A stretch of DNA of 64,000 nt from Panopea generosa (GCA_029582155.1 CM055895.1:58662028-58726027), one strand, 5' to 3'. Shown: positions 23,686 to 36,504, numbered from the stretch's first letter. Program-made: numbers and translations. Notes: generated by a model from the letters alone, not told the origin.

Positions 23686-26600
23686 TTTCTTACCCTGACG
23701 TCATGTATATCACCATACATATGACACCTGCGTCTTATGTACATCAACTATACCTTGTATATCTCTTTCTTACCCTGACATCCTGTATATCACCGTGCAT
23801 ATAACACCTGCGTCTAATGTACATCCACTTTACCTTGTAGATTTCTTACTTACCCTGTCGTCCTGCATATCACCATGAATATGAAACCGCGTCTAATGTA
23901 AATCAACTTTACCTTGTAGATCTCTTTCTTACCCTGACGTCCTGCATATCACCATGTATATGACACCTGCGTCTAACATACATTAACTATACCTTGTAGA
24001 TCTCTTTCTTACCCTGACATCCAGTATATCACCATGTATATGACACCTGCGTCTAATGTACATCAACTATACCTTGCAGTAGATCTCTTTCTTACCCTGA
24101 TATCCAGCATATCACTATGTATATGACACTTGCGTCTTACGTACATTAACTATACCTTGTAGATCTCAATATTACCCTGTCGCCCTGCATATCACCATGT
24201 ATATGACACCCGCGTCTAATGAGCATCAACTATACATTGTAGATCTCTTTGTTACCCTGACGTCCTGCATATCCCCATGTATATGACGACCGCGTCTAAT
24301 GTGCATCAACTATACCTTGTAAATCTCATTCTTACCCTGTCGTCCTGCACATCACTATGTATATGACATCTGCGTCTAATGTGCATCAACTATACATTGT
24401 AGATATCTTTCTTACTCTGTCGTCCTGCACATCACTATGTATATGACATCTGCGTCTAATGTGCATCAACTATACCTTGTAGATATCTTTCTTACTCTGT
24501 CGTCCTGCACATCACTATGTATATGACACCCGCGTCTAATGTGCATCAACTATACCTTGTAAATCTCATTCTTACCCTGTCGTCCTGCACATCACCATGT
24601 ATATGACACCTGCGTCTAATGTACATCAACTATACATTGCAGTAGATCTCTTTCTTACCCTGACATCCAGCATATCACCATGTATATGACACTTGCGTCT
24701 AATGTACATCAGCTATACCTTGTAGATATCTTTCTTACTCTGTCGTCCTGCACATCACTATGTATATGACATCTGCGTCTAATGTGCATCAACTATACCT
24801 TGTAAATCTCATTCTTACCCTGTCGTCTTGCACATCACATGTATATGACACCCGCGTCTAATGTACATCAACTATACCTTGTAAATCTCATTCTTACCCT
24901 GTCGTCCTGCACATCACTATGTATATGACATCTGCGTCTAATGTGCATCAACTTTACCTTGTAGATCTCTTTCTTACCCTGACGTCCTGCATATCACCAT
25001 ACATATGACATCTGCGTCTAATGTACATTAACTGTTTCTTGAAGATATCTGTTTTACGCTGACGTCCCTCATATCACCATGTATATAACAGCCGCATCTA
25101 ATGTACATCTACTTTACCTTGTAGATCTCATTCTTATCCTGACGCCCTGCATATCACCTTGTATATGACATCTGCGTCTAATGTACATCAACTATACCTT
25201 GTAGATCTCATTCTTACCAAGACGTCCTGTAAATCTCCATGTATATGACACCCGCGTCTAATGTGGATCAACTATACCTTGTAGGTCTCATTCTTACCCT
25301 GTCGTCCTGCATATCAATATGTATATGACACCTGCGTTAAATGTGCATCAACTATACCTTGTAAATCTCTTTTTAACTCTGACGTCCTGCATATCACTAT
25401 GCATATGACACCTGCGTCTAATGTACATAAACTGTTCGTTGTAGATCTCTTTCTTACCCAGACGTCCTGTATATCACCATGTTTATGGCACCTGCGTCTA
25501 ATGTGCACCAACTTTACCTAATTGGTCTCATTCTTACCCTGACGCCCTTCGTATCACCATGTATATGACACCTGTGTCTAATGTACATCAACTATACCTT
25601 GTACATCTCTTTCATACCCTGTCGTCCTGCATATCACCATACATATGACACCTGCGTCTAATGTACATCAACTATACCTTGTAAATCTCATTCTTACCCT
25701 GACGTCCTGCATATCGTCATGTATATGACACTTGCGTCTAATGTACATCAACTATATCTTGTAGATATCATTCTTACCCTGACGTCCTGCATATCGTCAT
25801 GTATATGACACCCGCGTCTAATGTGCATCTACTATATCTTGTAGGTCTCTTTCTTACCCTGACGTCCTGCATATCACCATACATATGACACTTGCGTCTA
25901 ATGTACATCAGCTATATCTTGTAGATCTCATTCTTACTCTGTCGTCCTGCACATTACCATGTATATGACACCCGCGTCTAATGTGCATCAACTATACCTT
26001 GTAGATCTCTTTCTTACCCTGACGTCCTGCATATCACCATGTATATGACACCCGCATCTAATGTGCATCAACTATACCTTGTAGATCTCATTCTTACCCT
26101 GACGTCCTGCATATCACCATGTATATTACACCTGTGTCTAATGTACATCAACTATACCCTGTAGTTCTCTTTCTTACCCTGTCGTCCTGCATATCACCAT
26201 GTATATGACACCCGCGTCTAATGTGCATCAACTATACCTTGTAGATATTATTCTTAACCTGACGTCCTGCACATCATCATGTATATGACACCCGCGTCTA
26301 ATGTGCATCAACTTTACCTTTTAGATCTTTTTCTTACCCTGAAGTCCTGCATATCACCATGTATATGACACCCACGTCTTATGTGCACCAACTATACCTT
26401 GTAGATCTCTTTCTTACCTGGACACCCTGTATATCACCATGTATATTACACCTGTGTCTAATGTACATCAACTATACCTTGTAGATCTCATTCTTACCCT
26501 GTCGTCCTGCATATCACCATGTATATGACATCCGCGTCTAATGTGCATCAACTATACCTTGTAGATATTATTCTTAACCTGACGTCCTGCACATCATCAT

Positions 26601-27431
26601 GTATATGACACCCGCGTCTAATGTGCATCAACTTTACCTTTTAGATCTTTTTCTTACCCTGAAGTCCTGCATATCACCATGTATATGACACCCACGTCTT
26701 ATGTGCACCAACTATACCTTGTAGATCTCTTTCTTACCTGGACACCCTGTATATCACCATGTATATTACACCTGTGTCTAATGTACATCAACTATATCTT
26801 GTAGATCTCATTCTTACCCTGTCGTCCTGCATATCACCATGTATATGACACCCGCATCTAATGTGCATCAACTACACCTTGTAGATCTTATTCTTACCCT
26901 GACATCCAGCATACCACAATGTATATGACACCCGCATCTAATGTGCATCAACTACACCTTGTAGATCTCATTCTTATCCTGTCGTCCTGCATATCACCAT
27001 GTATATGACACCCGCATCTAATGTGCATCAACTACACCTTGTAGATCTCATTCTTACTCTGACGTCCTGCATATCACCATGTATATGACACCCGCATCTA
27101 ATGTACATCAACTTTACCTTGTAGATCTCATTCTTACCCTGTCGTCCTGCATATCACCATGCATACGCCACGTGCGTCTAACGTACATCAGCTATACCTT
27201 GTAGATATTATTCTTAACCTGACGTCCTGCATATCACCATGTATATGACACCCACCTCTAATGTGCACCAACTATACCTTGTAGATCTCATTCTTACCCG
27301 GACATCCTGTATATCACCATGTTATATTACCTGTGTCTAATGTACATCAACTATACCTTGTAGTTCTCTTTCTAACCCTGTCGTCCTGCATATCACCATG
27401 TATATGACACCTGCGTCTAATGTGCATCAAC
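23686..27431. repeat. 80-bp satellite array, about 47 copies
   Basis: Units contain TCTTACCCTGACGTCCTGCA, TATCACCATGTATATGACAC, CCGCGTCTAATGTGCATCA and ACTATACCTTGTAGATCTC. From about 24960 the period is strictly 80 bp; earlier units carry small indels. A four-unit (320-bp) block at about 26181-26500 is repeated almost exactly at 26501-26820. It has no coding role that I can see. Confidence 0.96.
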
Positions 27432-27734
27432 CGAATATACGTTCCTGCAATATAACTTCGTCGTCCGACATAAACCTTGTTCCTGGAATAGCTGGTTTAA
27501 TTATGTAAAGAAAACATGATTCATTGATTCCTTTGTTCCTTGGACTTCTTTGTATATGCTTATTTGTACAAACACGGATCTGTCTCTACCTGCACAAGAG
27601 TCATGATAGCCAAAACCTTAGCGAATATTTGAGTTATATAATCTTAGAACTCGTTAGATTTTTTATTTATAACCTTACAGAGAGCCATCGATTAATGGAT
27701 TATTTCGATAACCCAATATTTTTATTATAATCTC
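27432..27734. other. Unique spacer between two arrays
   Basis: About 300 bp of non-repetitive sequence with a short + strand ORF (27524-27730) of no recognisable family. Confidence 0.5.
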
Positions 27735-28580
27735 GGTTTATTAGTTGATATAAATATTGTTCTGTCTGCTACATCAACTGTTTCGTCTGTCATTTCTGTC
27801 CTCGGTTTATCTGTCTGATACATTAACCCTTCCGTCATCTCTGTCCTCGGTTTATTTGTTGATATATGAACCGTCCCGTGATTTGTGTTCTCTGCTTATT
27901 TGTTGAGATATAAACCATTCTGCTTGATACATAAACCGTTCTGTCATTTCTGTCCTCGGTTTATTTGTTGATATATAAACCGTTCTGTCCGATACATCAA
28001 CCGTTCCGTGATTTGTGTCCTCGGTTTACTTGTTGATATATAAACCGTTCTGTCCGATACATGAATCTTTCCGTGATTTGTGTCCTCAGTGTATTTGTTG
28101 ATATATAATCCGTTCTCTCTGATACATAAACCTTTTCGTGATTTGTGTCCTCGGTTTATTTTTTGATATATAAACCGTTCTCTCTTACCCATAAACCGTT
28201 CCGTGATTTGTGACCTCGGTTAATTTATTGATATATAAACCGTATTGTCTGATACATAAACCGTTCTGCGATTTGTGTCCTATGTTTATTTGTAAATATA
28301 TAAACCGTTCAGTCTGATACATAAACCGTTCCGTGATGTGTGACCTCGAATTATTTGTTGATATATAAACTGTTCTGTCTGATACATAAACCGTTCTGCG
28401 ATTTGTGTCCTCGGTTTATTTGTTGATATATAAACCGTTCTGTCTGATACATAAACCGTTTCCTGATTTGTGTCCTCGGTTTATTTGTGTATATATATAA
28501 GTTTGTCTGATACATAAACCATTCTGTTATATATGTCACTTATTTTTATAAGTTGATACGTTAACCGTTACGTCATTGTG
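27735..28580. repeat. 65-bp minisatellite, about 13 copies
   Basis: Units contain TCGGTTTATTTGTTGATATA, TAAACCGTTCTGTCTGATAC, ATAAACCGTTCCGTGATTT and GTGTCC. TAAACCGTTC occurs twice per unit, so the unit is itself an old dimer. Related units appear at 44797-44990. Confidence 0.93.
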
Positions 28581-28711
28581 TCCCTCGGTTAGTCTAAAGT
28601 TGTAGTGTTTTTTTTTTTCTTATTATCAGCGCAAGTAGAAAAATGTTTCTGTCTCCACCGTGATGTATAACCTGACGGAAAAGTTTTTTGTGTTACTGTC
28701 TTTCTACACGA

Positions 28712-28743
<32 letters not shown>

Positions 28744-28865
28744 TCTCTCTTCTTTCTCTCTCTCGCTTTATCTCTCTCTCTCTCTTTCTCTCGCACCATT
28801 TGTCTCTCTTTCTATCTCTCTCTCTCTCTCTCTCTCTCTCCGTAAGTTTCTCTCTCTCTCTCTCA
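28581..28865. repeat. Flank shared with 44990-45215, plus (CT)n microsatellite
   Basis: After the 65-bp array comes a non-repetitive block (TATCAGCGCAAGTAGAAAAA, GTGATGTATAACCTGACGG, TGTGTTACTGTCTTTCT) and then (CT)n at 28711-28865. The same order occurs near 45050. The Arg-Glu or Ser-Leu ORFs here are microsatellite artefacts. Confidence 0.88.
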
Positions 28866-30024
28866 GATGAAAAATAGAAACAGAAAAATAAAAAGTCGCT
28901 CTCTGTCCGGAAACAGCTAAGCATTCTGGATGTAAATGTGTTTTCAGTAACATCTAAACTGATGTGAAGACACACAAGTGTTCGTTGAAAATTTGTTTAA
29001 AGCCAAAACTCACGATAACGTAATGCAGTTGCCAATTTCTCTACATTCACATGCTTTTATCTATCTCCCCGCTGCATTCTCATAACTATATTAATGTGAT
29101 CAACACATTTCTTATCATTTACTTGTTTACTCCTAGCAAATTTAGATAACACGAACCGTTTTTAGCCAGCGAAACATGAAAATAAAACACAAACCTATTA
29201 GTTTATCTTACATGTTTTAAGCGAACAAACGATCTATCCATCATTTTCATTTCTTAAAAGAAACGGTACACTTTAAAAAAACAAACTAACCATACATTTT
29301 ATTGGACACTTTATGTGTTAAAACACGTCCGTCAAGAGATGGATATGTTACGCCGACTGTCAAAATGGATGTCGGGAGGTCTCGCAGGTGCGTCTGTGTC
29401 AACCGACACATGCAAAGTAACGCGTATATTACATTATTGTTAACCACGACATGTCACAGAAAACACATTTTATGAGATTTACGAGTAATTTGAGAAGCTA
29501 GTTAGTGCATACATACACGTATAAAAAAACACAGCTGAAAGTGCTGTCTGAAAAGGTCACGTAAACGGTGATCTTATTGATAAAAATGTTTTATTTTTAC
29601 TTTGAATGATACTGAAAATTGCATGGTAACATTACACTTTTGTAAAGGTCAATTCTAGTATATGTACGCATGCTCGAGGTAGACACATTACGTGCATTAG
29701 TAACCTGGCTACGAATACTTATTTATACATTACTTTCAGTGTCCTTGATTTGTGCAAGACGATCCTGTTGCTGCGGGGGACGTAGACATAAGCTGCGGTG
29801 ACTTTAACGTCTTCCTTGACAATCTAAATTACCGTATACACGTTTCAACTATGGACTAATTAAAAAAGGACATATTCACACAACACGTAAGTACAACAAC
29901 TTTGTGCAATTGTTTCTACATTATTTTATATAAGTTTCTTTATTTTAATTGGATATTAATTGATGTAACTCAGTTTTAAGACTATTTGCGGCACATAAGC
30001 ACATCATTTGTTATTTATGTATTG
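28866..30024. other. AT-rich stretch with one exon-like block
   Basis: No repeat array. The only exon-like signal is 29740-29886, listed separately. Confidence 0.5.
29740..29886 (+). other. Candidate noncoding exon
   Basis: A 147-bp block of higher GC than its flanks, bounded by a good acceptor (TTACTTTCAG) and a strong donor (GTAAGTAC). It contains stops in every frame and a tiny ATG-GAC-TAA, so it could only be 5' UTR. It could splice to the 5' UTR exon at 50867. This rests on splice motifs alone. Confidence 0.25.
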
Positions 30025-30237
30025 GGTCGCGTGGTCCAGTGGTTGAGCATCGAACTCTAGATTGGTGCATTGTGATTCGACCCCCCACCACGGCTAGTGT
30101 CCTTGAGCAAAACAAAAAAGTAATCCACATAACAATTATTATATGCTAAGTAACGGTTCTACCCAGGAATACTTCGGGGTGATTTTTTTCTAAATTGTAA
30201 CAACTTGTTTTCATTATCGATGTAAAATAAATAAGTT
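30025..30237 (+). repeat. tRNA-derived SINE, group B
   Basis: Head GCGTGGTCCAGTGGTTGAGC (A box) and TGTGATTCGACCCCCC (B box), then GTGTCCTTGAGCAA, TAACGGTTCTACCCAGG and the 3' end ATCGATGTAAAATAAATAAG, all shared with the minus-strand copy at 36981. Confidence 0.85.
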
Positions 30238-30962
30238 TTAAAGTGGAGAGCAATGTTTATCCGAATACAATCATTTTATTTTTCTCGAGTAGTTGATAAA
30301 CACTTCGAGGTAACACATAGACGCGGATACTGATAAACATTGAAGTGTTAAAGTCTCAGAGGCATCTATCGGAAGCCAGAAAACCTGGATTTAAGAACAG
30401 CCGCTTTCCATTCCCAGTTAACTGATAAACATCAGTTTGTTTATCCTTTCAGATGCACATTGGTATGATCACCGTCATTTTATAATAATATAATACTCAC
30501 CGATAAAATCATTACTTTTCGAATTCAGTGAACTAATTCAAGATGTTATCCTTGCGATGGGTTTTAGCAGAACTTTTAAATAATTGATTTCATAACTTAC
30601 TTTGGTATAGCACAGTATAGTATACATATTCTTGTACGTAAAACTGATGAATGTTTTAAATTACCATACTGTTATTGTGTTTTTCGTACGCATATTACTG
30701 TGTTTTATGCGCGTTGATCGTAAAAAAGTTATATGTTTGAAGACCTCATGGAAGATCTACTTGTTTAAATGAGTTTTTTTCGTTTATTAAGGATTTATTT
30801 AGTTAACTCACGAGAGTGCGCGTTTGAGCAAGCCAATAGTACTCTGTCACGACGGTAGTTCTTCAGTAACTTGCAAAAGGACGGGTAAACTGAATATCGA
30901 TTTGTATAAATACCGCTGCGCTTTTCTTAACCAATTTTGGTCCATTTTCATGACTAGGATTT

Positions 30963-31384
30963 GGCTCCTGTTTCACCAACATATTTAAGTATATACTTAA
31001 ATACTTAAAAACCTAAATCAGAGAAAAGCATCCAGTTGATCCAGACTTTAGACTGGTTCCAGAAAACTATATTTGGTTTCGTTGACATTAATTAAAGGAT
31101 ATTTACGTAACCAGTCAATATTAATTTTAGTTTTTAAGTATTTAAGTTAAACGTAAGAACATATTGGTTACATAGAATACTGGCGCCTGTTTCACCATCA
31201 TTATTTTTAAATAGTTAAAATACTTAAATAAGTTTCGACTGATTATTTATCTATTATATAATCAACATCAATGAAACGACATGCAGTTTTACTGGAACCA
31301 GTCTAAAATCTTGATCACCTGCTTGCTTTTATTATATTTAAGTTTTTTTTAAGTATTTAAGTAAATGTTGGTGAAACAGGAGCC
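30963..31384. mobile_element. MITE-like element with about 110-bp inverted ends
   Basis: Both ends begin GGCTCCTGTTTCACCAACAT (reverse complement at the right end), continue into TACTTAAATACTTAAAAA, and pair again at TTAGACTGGTTCCAG. The element is 422 bp with no ORF. A second end-like motif (GCGCCTGTTTCACCATCATT) lies inside near 31187, followed by TTAAAATACTTAAATAAG, so a second copy is nested or the element is internally duplicated. No clear target-site duplication is visible. Confidence 0.85.
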
Positions 31385-32069
31385 ATGTCTATGTTGTTCT
31401 TGATAGCCTTTTTGATCTCTTCATATCTATACTGCATACGTATGTCATACAATAATTTCAACTTTAATTTACTTTCTGGTTGACCTATTTTCTTGTCATA
31501 CATGCACGAAGCATGATTGATCTAAATCTCACCAAAACTATTTACAGCCCGTTATCACGCATGCCGAACTGGAATACTTCCCAAGCTAGGCTGCAGTATC
31601 AAATTCTTGATAAAATGTCTTTATCAGATGGAACATATTACACATTTCACTGCACACCAATAATATTAACTGAAGAAGCACACCGCAAACGCTGTTAAGT
31701 TAATGGCGTCGGAAAAACTGGTCAACAATTTAAACCATGCTTGCTCTACGTCCATTCTTTTTAATTATTTTTCTGTTTCATTATTCATTTTTGCTTCATA
31801 CTTGTGGTCCATGTAACATGTGATGCGACTATCAATTTTATAAATAGGATTCACGATTACCTTCTTCGCCGTCGCCCGTCCGTCTCCGTTTCTGGTTATG
31901 TTGTAAACAGTATTAGTTTTACTTGATTTTCGTGGCTTTAAAGCCTTAATACTTTTTGCCTGGACTGAGAGCAATTGAATGAGTGGTTATTGCATAATAG
32001 CTGATTTTGTACTTGCCAGTTAGATTTCAATGTCCCAAAATACATCACCAATCGGCTGCTTTAATACTT
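31385..32069. other. No feature recognised
   Basis: Short ORFs on both strands (31480-31698, 31765-31974) show no family resemblance and no splice context. Confidence 0.45.
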
Positions 32070-32370
32070 CTGAAGGTGTATAAACACAGATCCATGTGTA
32101 TGTGTTTACAATCCAGAGCGCATGAACTCACCACCTCCTTACCAGAATTTGCAATTTTTGGCAGAATTGAGTTAAACTTTTTATAATGAATACAGCAATC
32201 TCTTATTGCCAATTAAACGTTTTAACACTGACAAATAGTTTGGAAAAATAAAACAAAACGATGCAGTGTTGTCTGTAAAATGTTGAAAATGGGTTTGAAT
32301 CATGTTTAGAATCATATAAAACCTATCCCAGAGCCATCTTTTGGCTTTTATATGAGAGTTTGGGCGTTAA
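32070..32370. repeat. Dispersed repeat, copy 1
   Basis: Shares a long diverged alignment with 38600-38915, including AACACAGATCCATGTGTATG, TTTTTGGCAG, TTGAATCATGT, ATATAAAACCT and CCAGAGCCATCTT. Confidence 0.75.
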
Positions 32371-33076
32371 CATATATTTTACTCGTATCTTAACGATATG
32401 AATGGTGTACATGTATTGACAGGTCTGAATGATTTGTCATACTTCACCTTATGGTATACACATATAATATCGTCATCTTATGGTGTATAGACAAGGTCAT
32501 TCAGTCCTAGAAATATTTCTTTAATGCTAAAAACCAAGGAAACAGCTTTTAATACAACTTACATAATATGACCGGTGGTCAGGTGATTATCCTCGGAATG
32601 TACATGAAACAACATGTATATATAAAAGAATCTCGATTCTGACTAGCGGAGCTCTTTTTCGTACCTGAATCCGCACCAGTGAAGCCATTTCCTATTACTT
32701 ACATGGACGCATGTCTAGAGATAGAGTTTTTGAATTAATTAAACTGCACGCACATGCTACACATATATCATGTTATATATACATTATAAGCTTTAACACA
32801 ACATGTAAATAGCTGCAGGGTAAGCAACGTGTCAATAAGTGAATATTCAAAACCTTTATTGTCAAAACTACCAGTCTGTATATATGGTCAACATGCACAG
32901 GTGACTCATTATCTGACATGGGAATCTTTTATCTATTCCATTCATGGATATACACTGTGGAGGACGTATTGATCCGCTTTAACGGAGTGTTAGTTAGATA
33001 GTTAGAATGTTGTTGAAGATCAATGATAAACAGGAGTTTAATAAAACATAAAGGTAATATACGTACGTGCACACGT

Positions 33077-33085
33077 ATGCTCTCG

Positions 33086-33122
<37 letters not shown>
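33077..33122. repeat. (CT)n microsatellite
   Basis: CTCGCT followed by an uninterrupted CT run. Confidence 0.95.
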
Positions 33123-33125
<3 letters not shown>

Positions 33126-33820
33126 CACATCACAATGGTAAGATTCCTCAATACAAATCGGTCATTAGCATTGAATTGAATGTCCGCCATATTGATATCG
33201 CTAACGAAGTTCTATTTATGTGGAAAGTGACCATAAAATGTTACTAATTATCCTTCAAGTTTATTTTCGCCATAAAACAAATTCTTTCTTTGCTTCACAT
33301 TATGTAACTATTTATCTGGGAGGTCCTGTTACGCATGTTTCTTTCACATACATAAATGAAAACAAGAAAACGATTAAACGATGACTAAACATGTTCTCGT
33401 GAGAACGGCTTCGAGACATGATTGATAATTATAATCGTTGTTAATGATGAATTAACATATAACAAGTGCCCGTGTGAGCCTATACTCTTTTGTTTCGGGT
33501 TATAATATAGCACCACGTTTTGCAGTTCAAGAGTCTTTCAAAAACTAATCGTGCTACCATAAACAGTAAGTGTCTTTGAGTAGACTTCCCATTGCATAAC
33601 TACATTTCTAGATGGTAGTTCTATCCTACAGTTTGTAGTTACGTGCCATTACATTAAGAATTTGGAATGTATTTAGTCACGTGAAACAGTTTCATAAAAT
33701 ATATATACATGTATAATTATTTCATTTTAAACCAATTGTACGTATGAGAAAACGCGTAGCAAATGCTGGGGGATATTGCAGAACTAGAGAAACACTTTTC
33801 AACATGCTACCTTTCACTAT
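33123..33820. other. No feature recognised
   Basis: AT-rich sequence without recognisable genes or repeats. Confidence 0.5.
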
Positions 33821-34030
33821 TGCTGATATTTTACTGTTATTGCTTCTGCTACCACTTCTATACTTTCCTTGACTACTATTGCTACTTCTACTGTTATTGC
33901 TACTGCTATAACTACTGCTACCACTTGTATCGGTTCCTTGACTGCTGTTCATACTTCTACTACTATTGCTACTGCTATTACTACTGCTACCACTTCTACC
34001 GTTTCCTTGACTGCTGTTGATATTTCTACT
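33820..34030. repeat. Imperfect (CTA/CTG) trinucleotide array
   Basis: ACTACTGCTACCACTTCTAC-type units with a larger period marked by two or three copies of TTCCTTGACTGCT. The Ser/Asn-rich minus-strand ORF here is an artefact of the triplet. Confidence 0.85.
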
Positions 34031-34038
34031 TTGACTAA

Positions 34039-34096
34039 CACGCCAGGGATTCTGAGCTCGAGTTCCCGCCCCGCCACAGTCTCTATGATGATTGAT
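34039..34096 (+). repeat. tRNA-derived SINE fragment, group A
   Basis: Only the B-box part and the next 30 bp remain: GAGCTCGAGTTCCCGCCCCG, CCACAGTCTCTATGATGATT. It sits directly after the trinucleotide array. Confidence 0.65.
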
Positions 34097-34317
34097 CAGG
34101 AACCCATGTTTTAGGGCCATGTGTCTCCCGCCTACGAATATGTGAGGAAGTACCGGTAGTTAGTCACCTGCATAGTTAAGGTGAGTCTGGTACTGGTTTA
34201 CCGTCCAGCGGCTCCCAGGAACGATGGGTAGGTGCTCTGATCACCATTAAATAACAGGAATACTGTTGTAAAGGGCGGAGGACATATCAAAACAAACACA
34301 ACTGTTTATTTTACGGC

Positions 34318-34390
34318 TGTTGATAGTTCTGCAGTACCTGCTGCTACTATTACTACTGATGCTACTCCTGCGGTTACTGTTGCCACTAGC
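34318..34390. repeat. Short (CTG/CTA) triplet tract
   Basis: TACCTGCTGCTACTATTACT and similar, related to the arrays at 33820 and 35195. Confidence 0.7.
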
Positions 34391-35194
34391 TATATCTCTA
34401 CTGCAACTCAAACGTGTGTGTTACGTTTTGACTTCACTCCATAACTTATTTGAAGAGTTGGTTCCATTACAGTTGCATGTGTGTCAAGACAATGACCTTT
34501 ATTTTACTACCATTTAAAATACTGTAATTGTATATGACTTTAATGTTTTACTTATGTACATATAAAATCCAGTGGTATAGAGAATCGGCGAATGTTCTAC
34601 ATAGATAATATAGTCGGTCTGGGATATACGCAAATGTAAAATGAAGCAACAATTTGATTGGTGTAATGTGCTGTAAATGCACTTGGCAAGATGTGTCAAG
34701 TATGACCCAGGGTTCAAGCAGCGTTTTTATAACTCACGCTCATCCTCTTTGATAAACGAGGCACGAAAATAGCGTAATGAATACCGAGAGTCTGACTGTG
34801 TGACACGCTTTAATGGTTAGGATATGTGCTATTACTTATCAACTTAATTGCGGCTGCAAAAGTTTATATCGTACCTCCGCCTCTGTTATATTGTTGTTAT
34901 TTCAACTGTTTTTACCACTCGTATCTGGATTATGGCTACGGTTTATATTAGTGACAGTATTGCAACTACCAAGTATTACGTTTACTTTTCCTCTCTACGT
35001 TTATATGCACATCAAATGCTACTATTACTGATTTTTATAGACACACAAAATGATACAATTACTACTTATATAGTGCTACTTTTATTTACAACATTTATAT
35101 GCAAAACAAAAATGTTATTTTTACTACTTCTATAGACAAAATACATGATACTATAGACACGACAAATGCTATTATAACTATGCTATTATATGCA
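34391..35194. other. AT-rich stretch between triplet tracts
   Basis: It has scattered TACTA/TATATGCACA motifs that recall the triplet arrays on either side (GCACATCAAATGCTACTATT and GCACACCACATGCTACTATT recur). No gene is seen. Confidence 0.5.
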
Positions 35195-35240
35195 CACCAC
35201 ATGCTACTATTACTGCTTCTGTTATTATCCCTGTTACTCT

Positions 35241-35292
<52 letters not shown>
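35195..35292. repeat. (CTA)n trinucleotide array
   Basis: Uninterrupted CTA repeats after CCACCACCA. Confidence 0.95.
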
Positions 35293-35293
<1 letters not shown>

Positions 35294-35414
35294 ATTACCA
35301 GATTTAACTATTTTATTGTCAGTATTCACGTAACTACTGCGACTGCTGCCACTGATGATATTACTGCAACTGCAAATGCCTCTGCTCCTTCTGTCACTGC
35401 TCCTATGGTATATT

Positions 35415-35520
35415 TGATCTGGGGGAAATAATTTTGGGGATCTATGGTAAATAATTTTGGGGATCTGGAGAACAATGGCCATTACTTTAAATGATCCAGG
35501 GAGCAGGGCCCCCCCCCCCT
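35415..35520. repeat. Dispersed GATCTGGGGA repeat, copy 1
   Basis: TTTTGGGGATCTGGAGAACA, ATGGCCATTACTT and GATCCAGGGAGCAGGG recur in changed form at 58720-58925, followed here by C and CA runs to about 35540. Confidence 0.75.
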
Positions 35521-35540
35521 CCCATCCCCCACACACACAC

Positions 35541-36337
35541 ACTTGGAGGGCATCTGAAAATATAAGGTGTGACACAGCTTGAAAGAAGAAAACACCCTGC
35601 ACCCCATATGTGAATCGGTTTACCTTCACACTGAGAGGAAATAAGTCACACTTGGTTAAAATTAATGCGTAAAAACTAAAATAGTCTAATCTAGATTTTG
35701 CTTTGGAATTCCCATCCCGCTGATGTTCCCTGCCATGCTCAGATTGCCTGTGATTATACCGGATACAGTTTACACAACATGATAATTATTTTGACTGAAG
35801 TGAGTGAATGGTAAGTTATTATCTGCACGCACCACTCCTGTAATGGTATCTATATAGGTGCTTGTGCAATGCCAAGGACGTTTTTTGTCGTAAAGTACGC
35901 TGGTTATCGTAGAGTACAATTTGTGCGTAATTCTCATGAAATCTTTCAAGGATATGTAAGCTTATATACATTTACATGTCACAATCATAGTCATTGTATT
36001 ACCACTAGGTGGCGCTTACGCACTGACCTGGACTGCCAATCGTGAAACATCGGGTATTTCCGTATCATCCGTATTGTATCGCATAAAGGCCGAGGTGATC
36101 TGATTGCTGGACTGCTTTCAGCACCGTTAAATGGAAATTATCAGGATTTTTCAAAATTTCAAAATTGACTAAAAACACTTTCCCCAAATTTTCTTAAAAA
36201 GGATCCAAATATTTAAATGCTGTCTTTTTTTAGAATGGGGATTTTGTTTCGTTTACCTTTCCAGTTTTGATATCGATTTTGTCACGTTTTGATGGATTTG
36301 TCATATCAAACTATTCGGATTTGTTTATTAATGAAAA
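35541..36337. other. Mostly unassigned; holds a conserved 72-bp repeat
   Basis: The only recognisable part is 36037-36108, which recurs at 47860-47939. Confidence 0.5.
36037..36108. repeat. Dispersed 72-80-bp repeat, copy 1
   Basis: CAATCGTGAAACATCGGGTA, TTTCCGTATC, GCATAAA and GCCGAGGTGATC match 47860-47939, which has about 8 extra bases in the middle. The match is much closer than for other dispersed repeats here. Confidence 0.85.
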
Positions 36338-36504
36338 GGCCATAATAAATTAATTGCTAGATTATCATCCCCGCCCGCCCCCTAATTTTCTTACCACCCC
36401 GACCTTTTTTATTTTCATATAAAAACAAATTAAATAAAATCGTCCCGCCATCCCCATTTTTAAGAAATAATGGATGATAATCTAGCAATTAATTTATAAT
36501 GGCC
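36338..36504. mobile_element. 167-bp MITE-like element with 33-bp inverted ends
   Basis: The left end starts GGCCATAATAAATTAATTGC and the right end is its reverse complement with a single mismatch, continuing through TAGATTATCATCC. The interior is C-rich on the + strand (CCCCGCCCGCCCCC). No ORF and no convincing target-site duplication. Confidence 0.9.

Noticed and set aside
23686-27431. CRISPR-like regular array
   Set aside because: There are no unique spacers: whole units repeat head to tail, and the sequence is eukaryotic. The same holds for the other arrays.
28589-28975. Arg-Glu-rich and Ser-Leu-rich ORFs
   Set aside because: Translation of a (CT)n / (GA)n microsatellite.
33722-34120. 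Ser/Asn/Gly-rich 132-residue minus-strand ORF
   Set aside because: It follows the CTA/CTG triplet array and runs into a SINE fragment; low complexity only.
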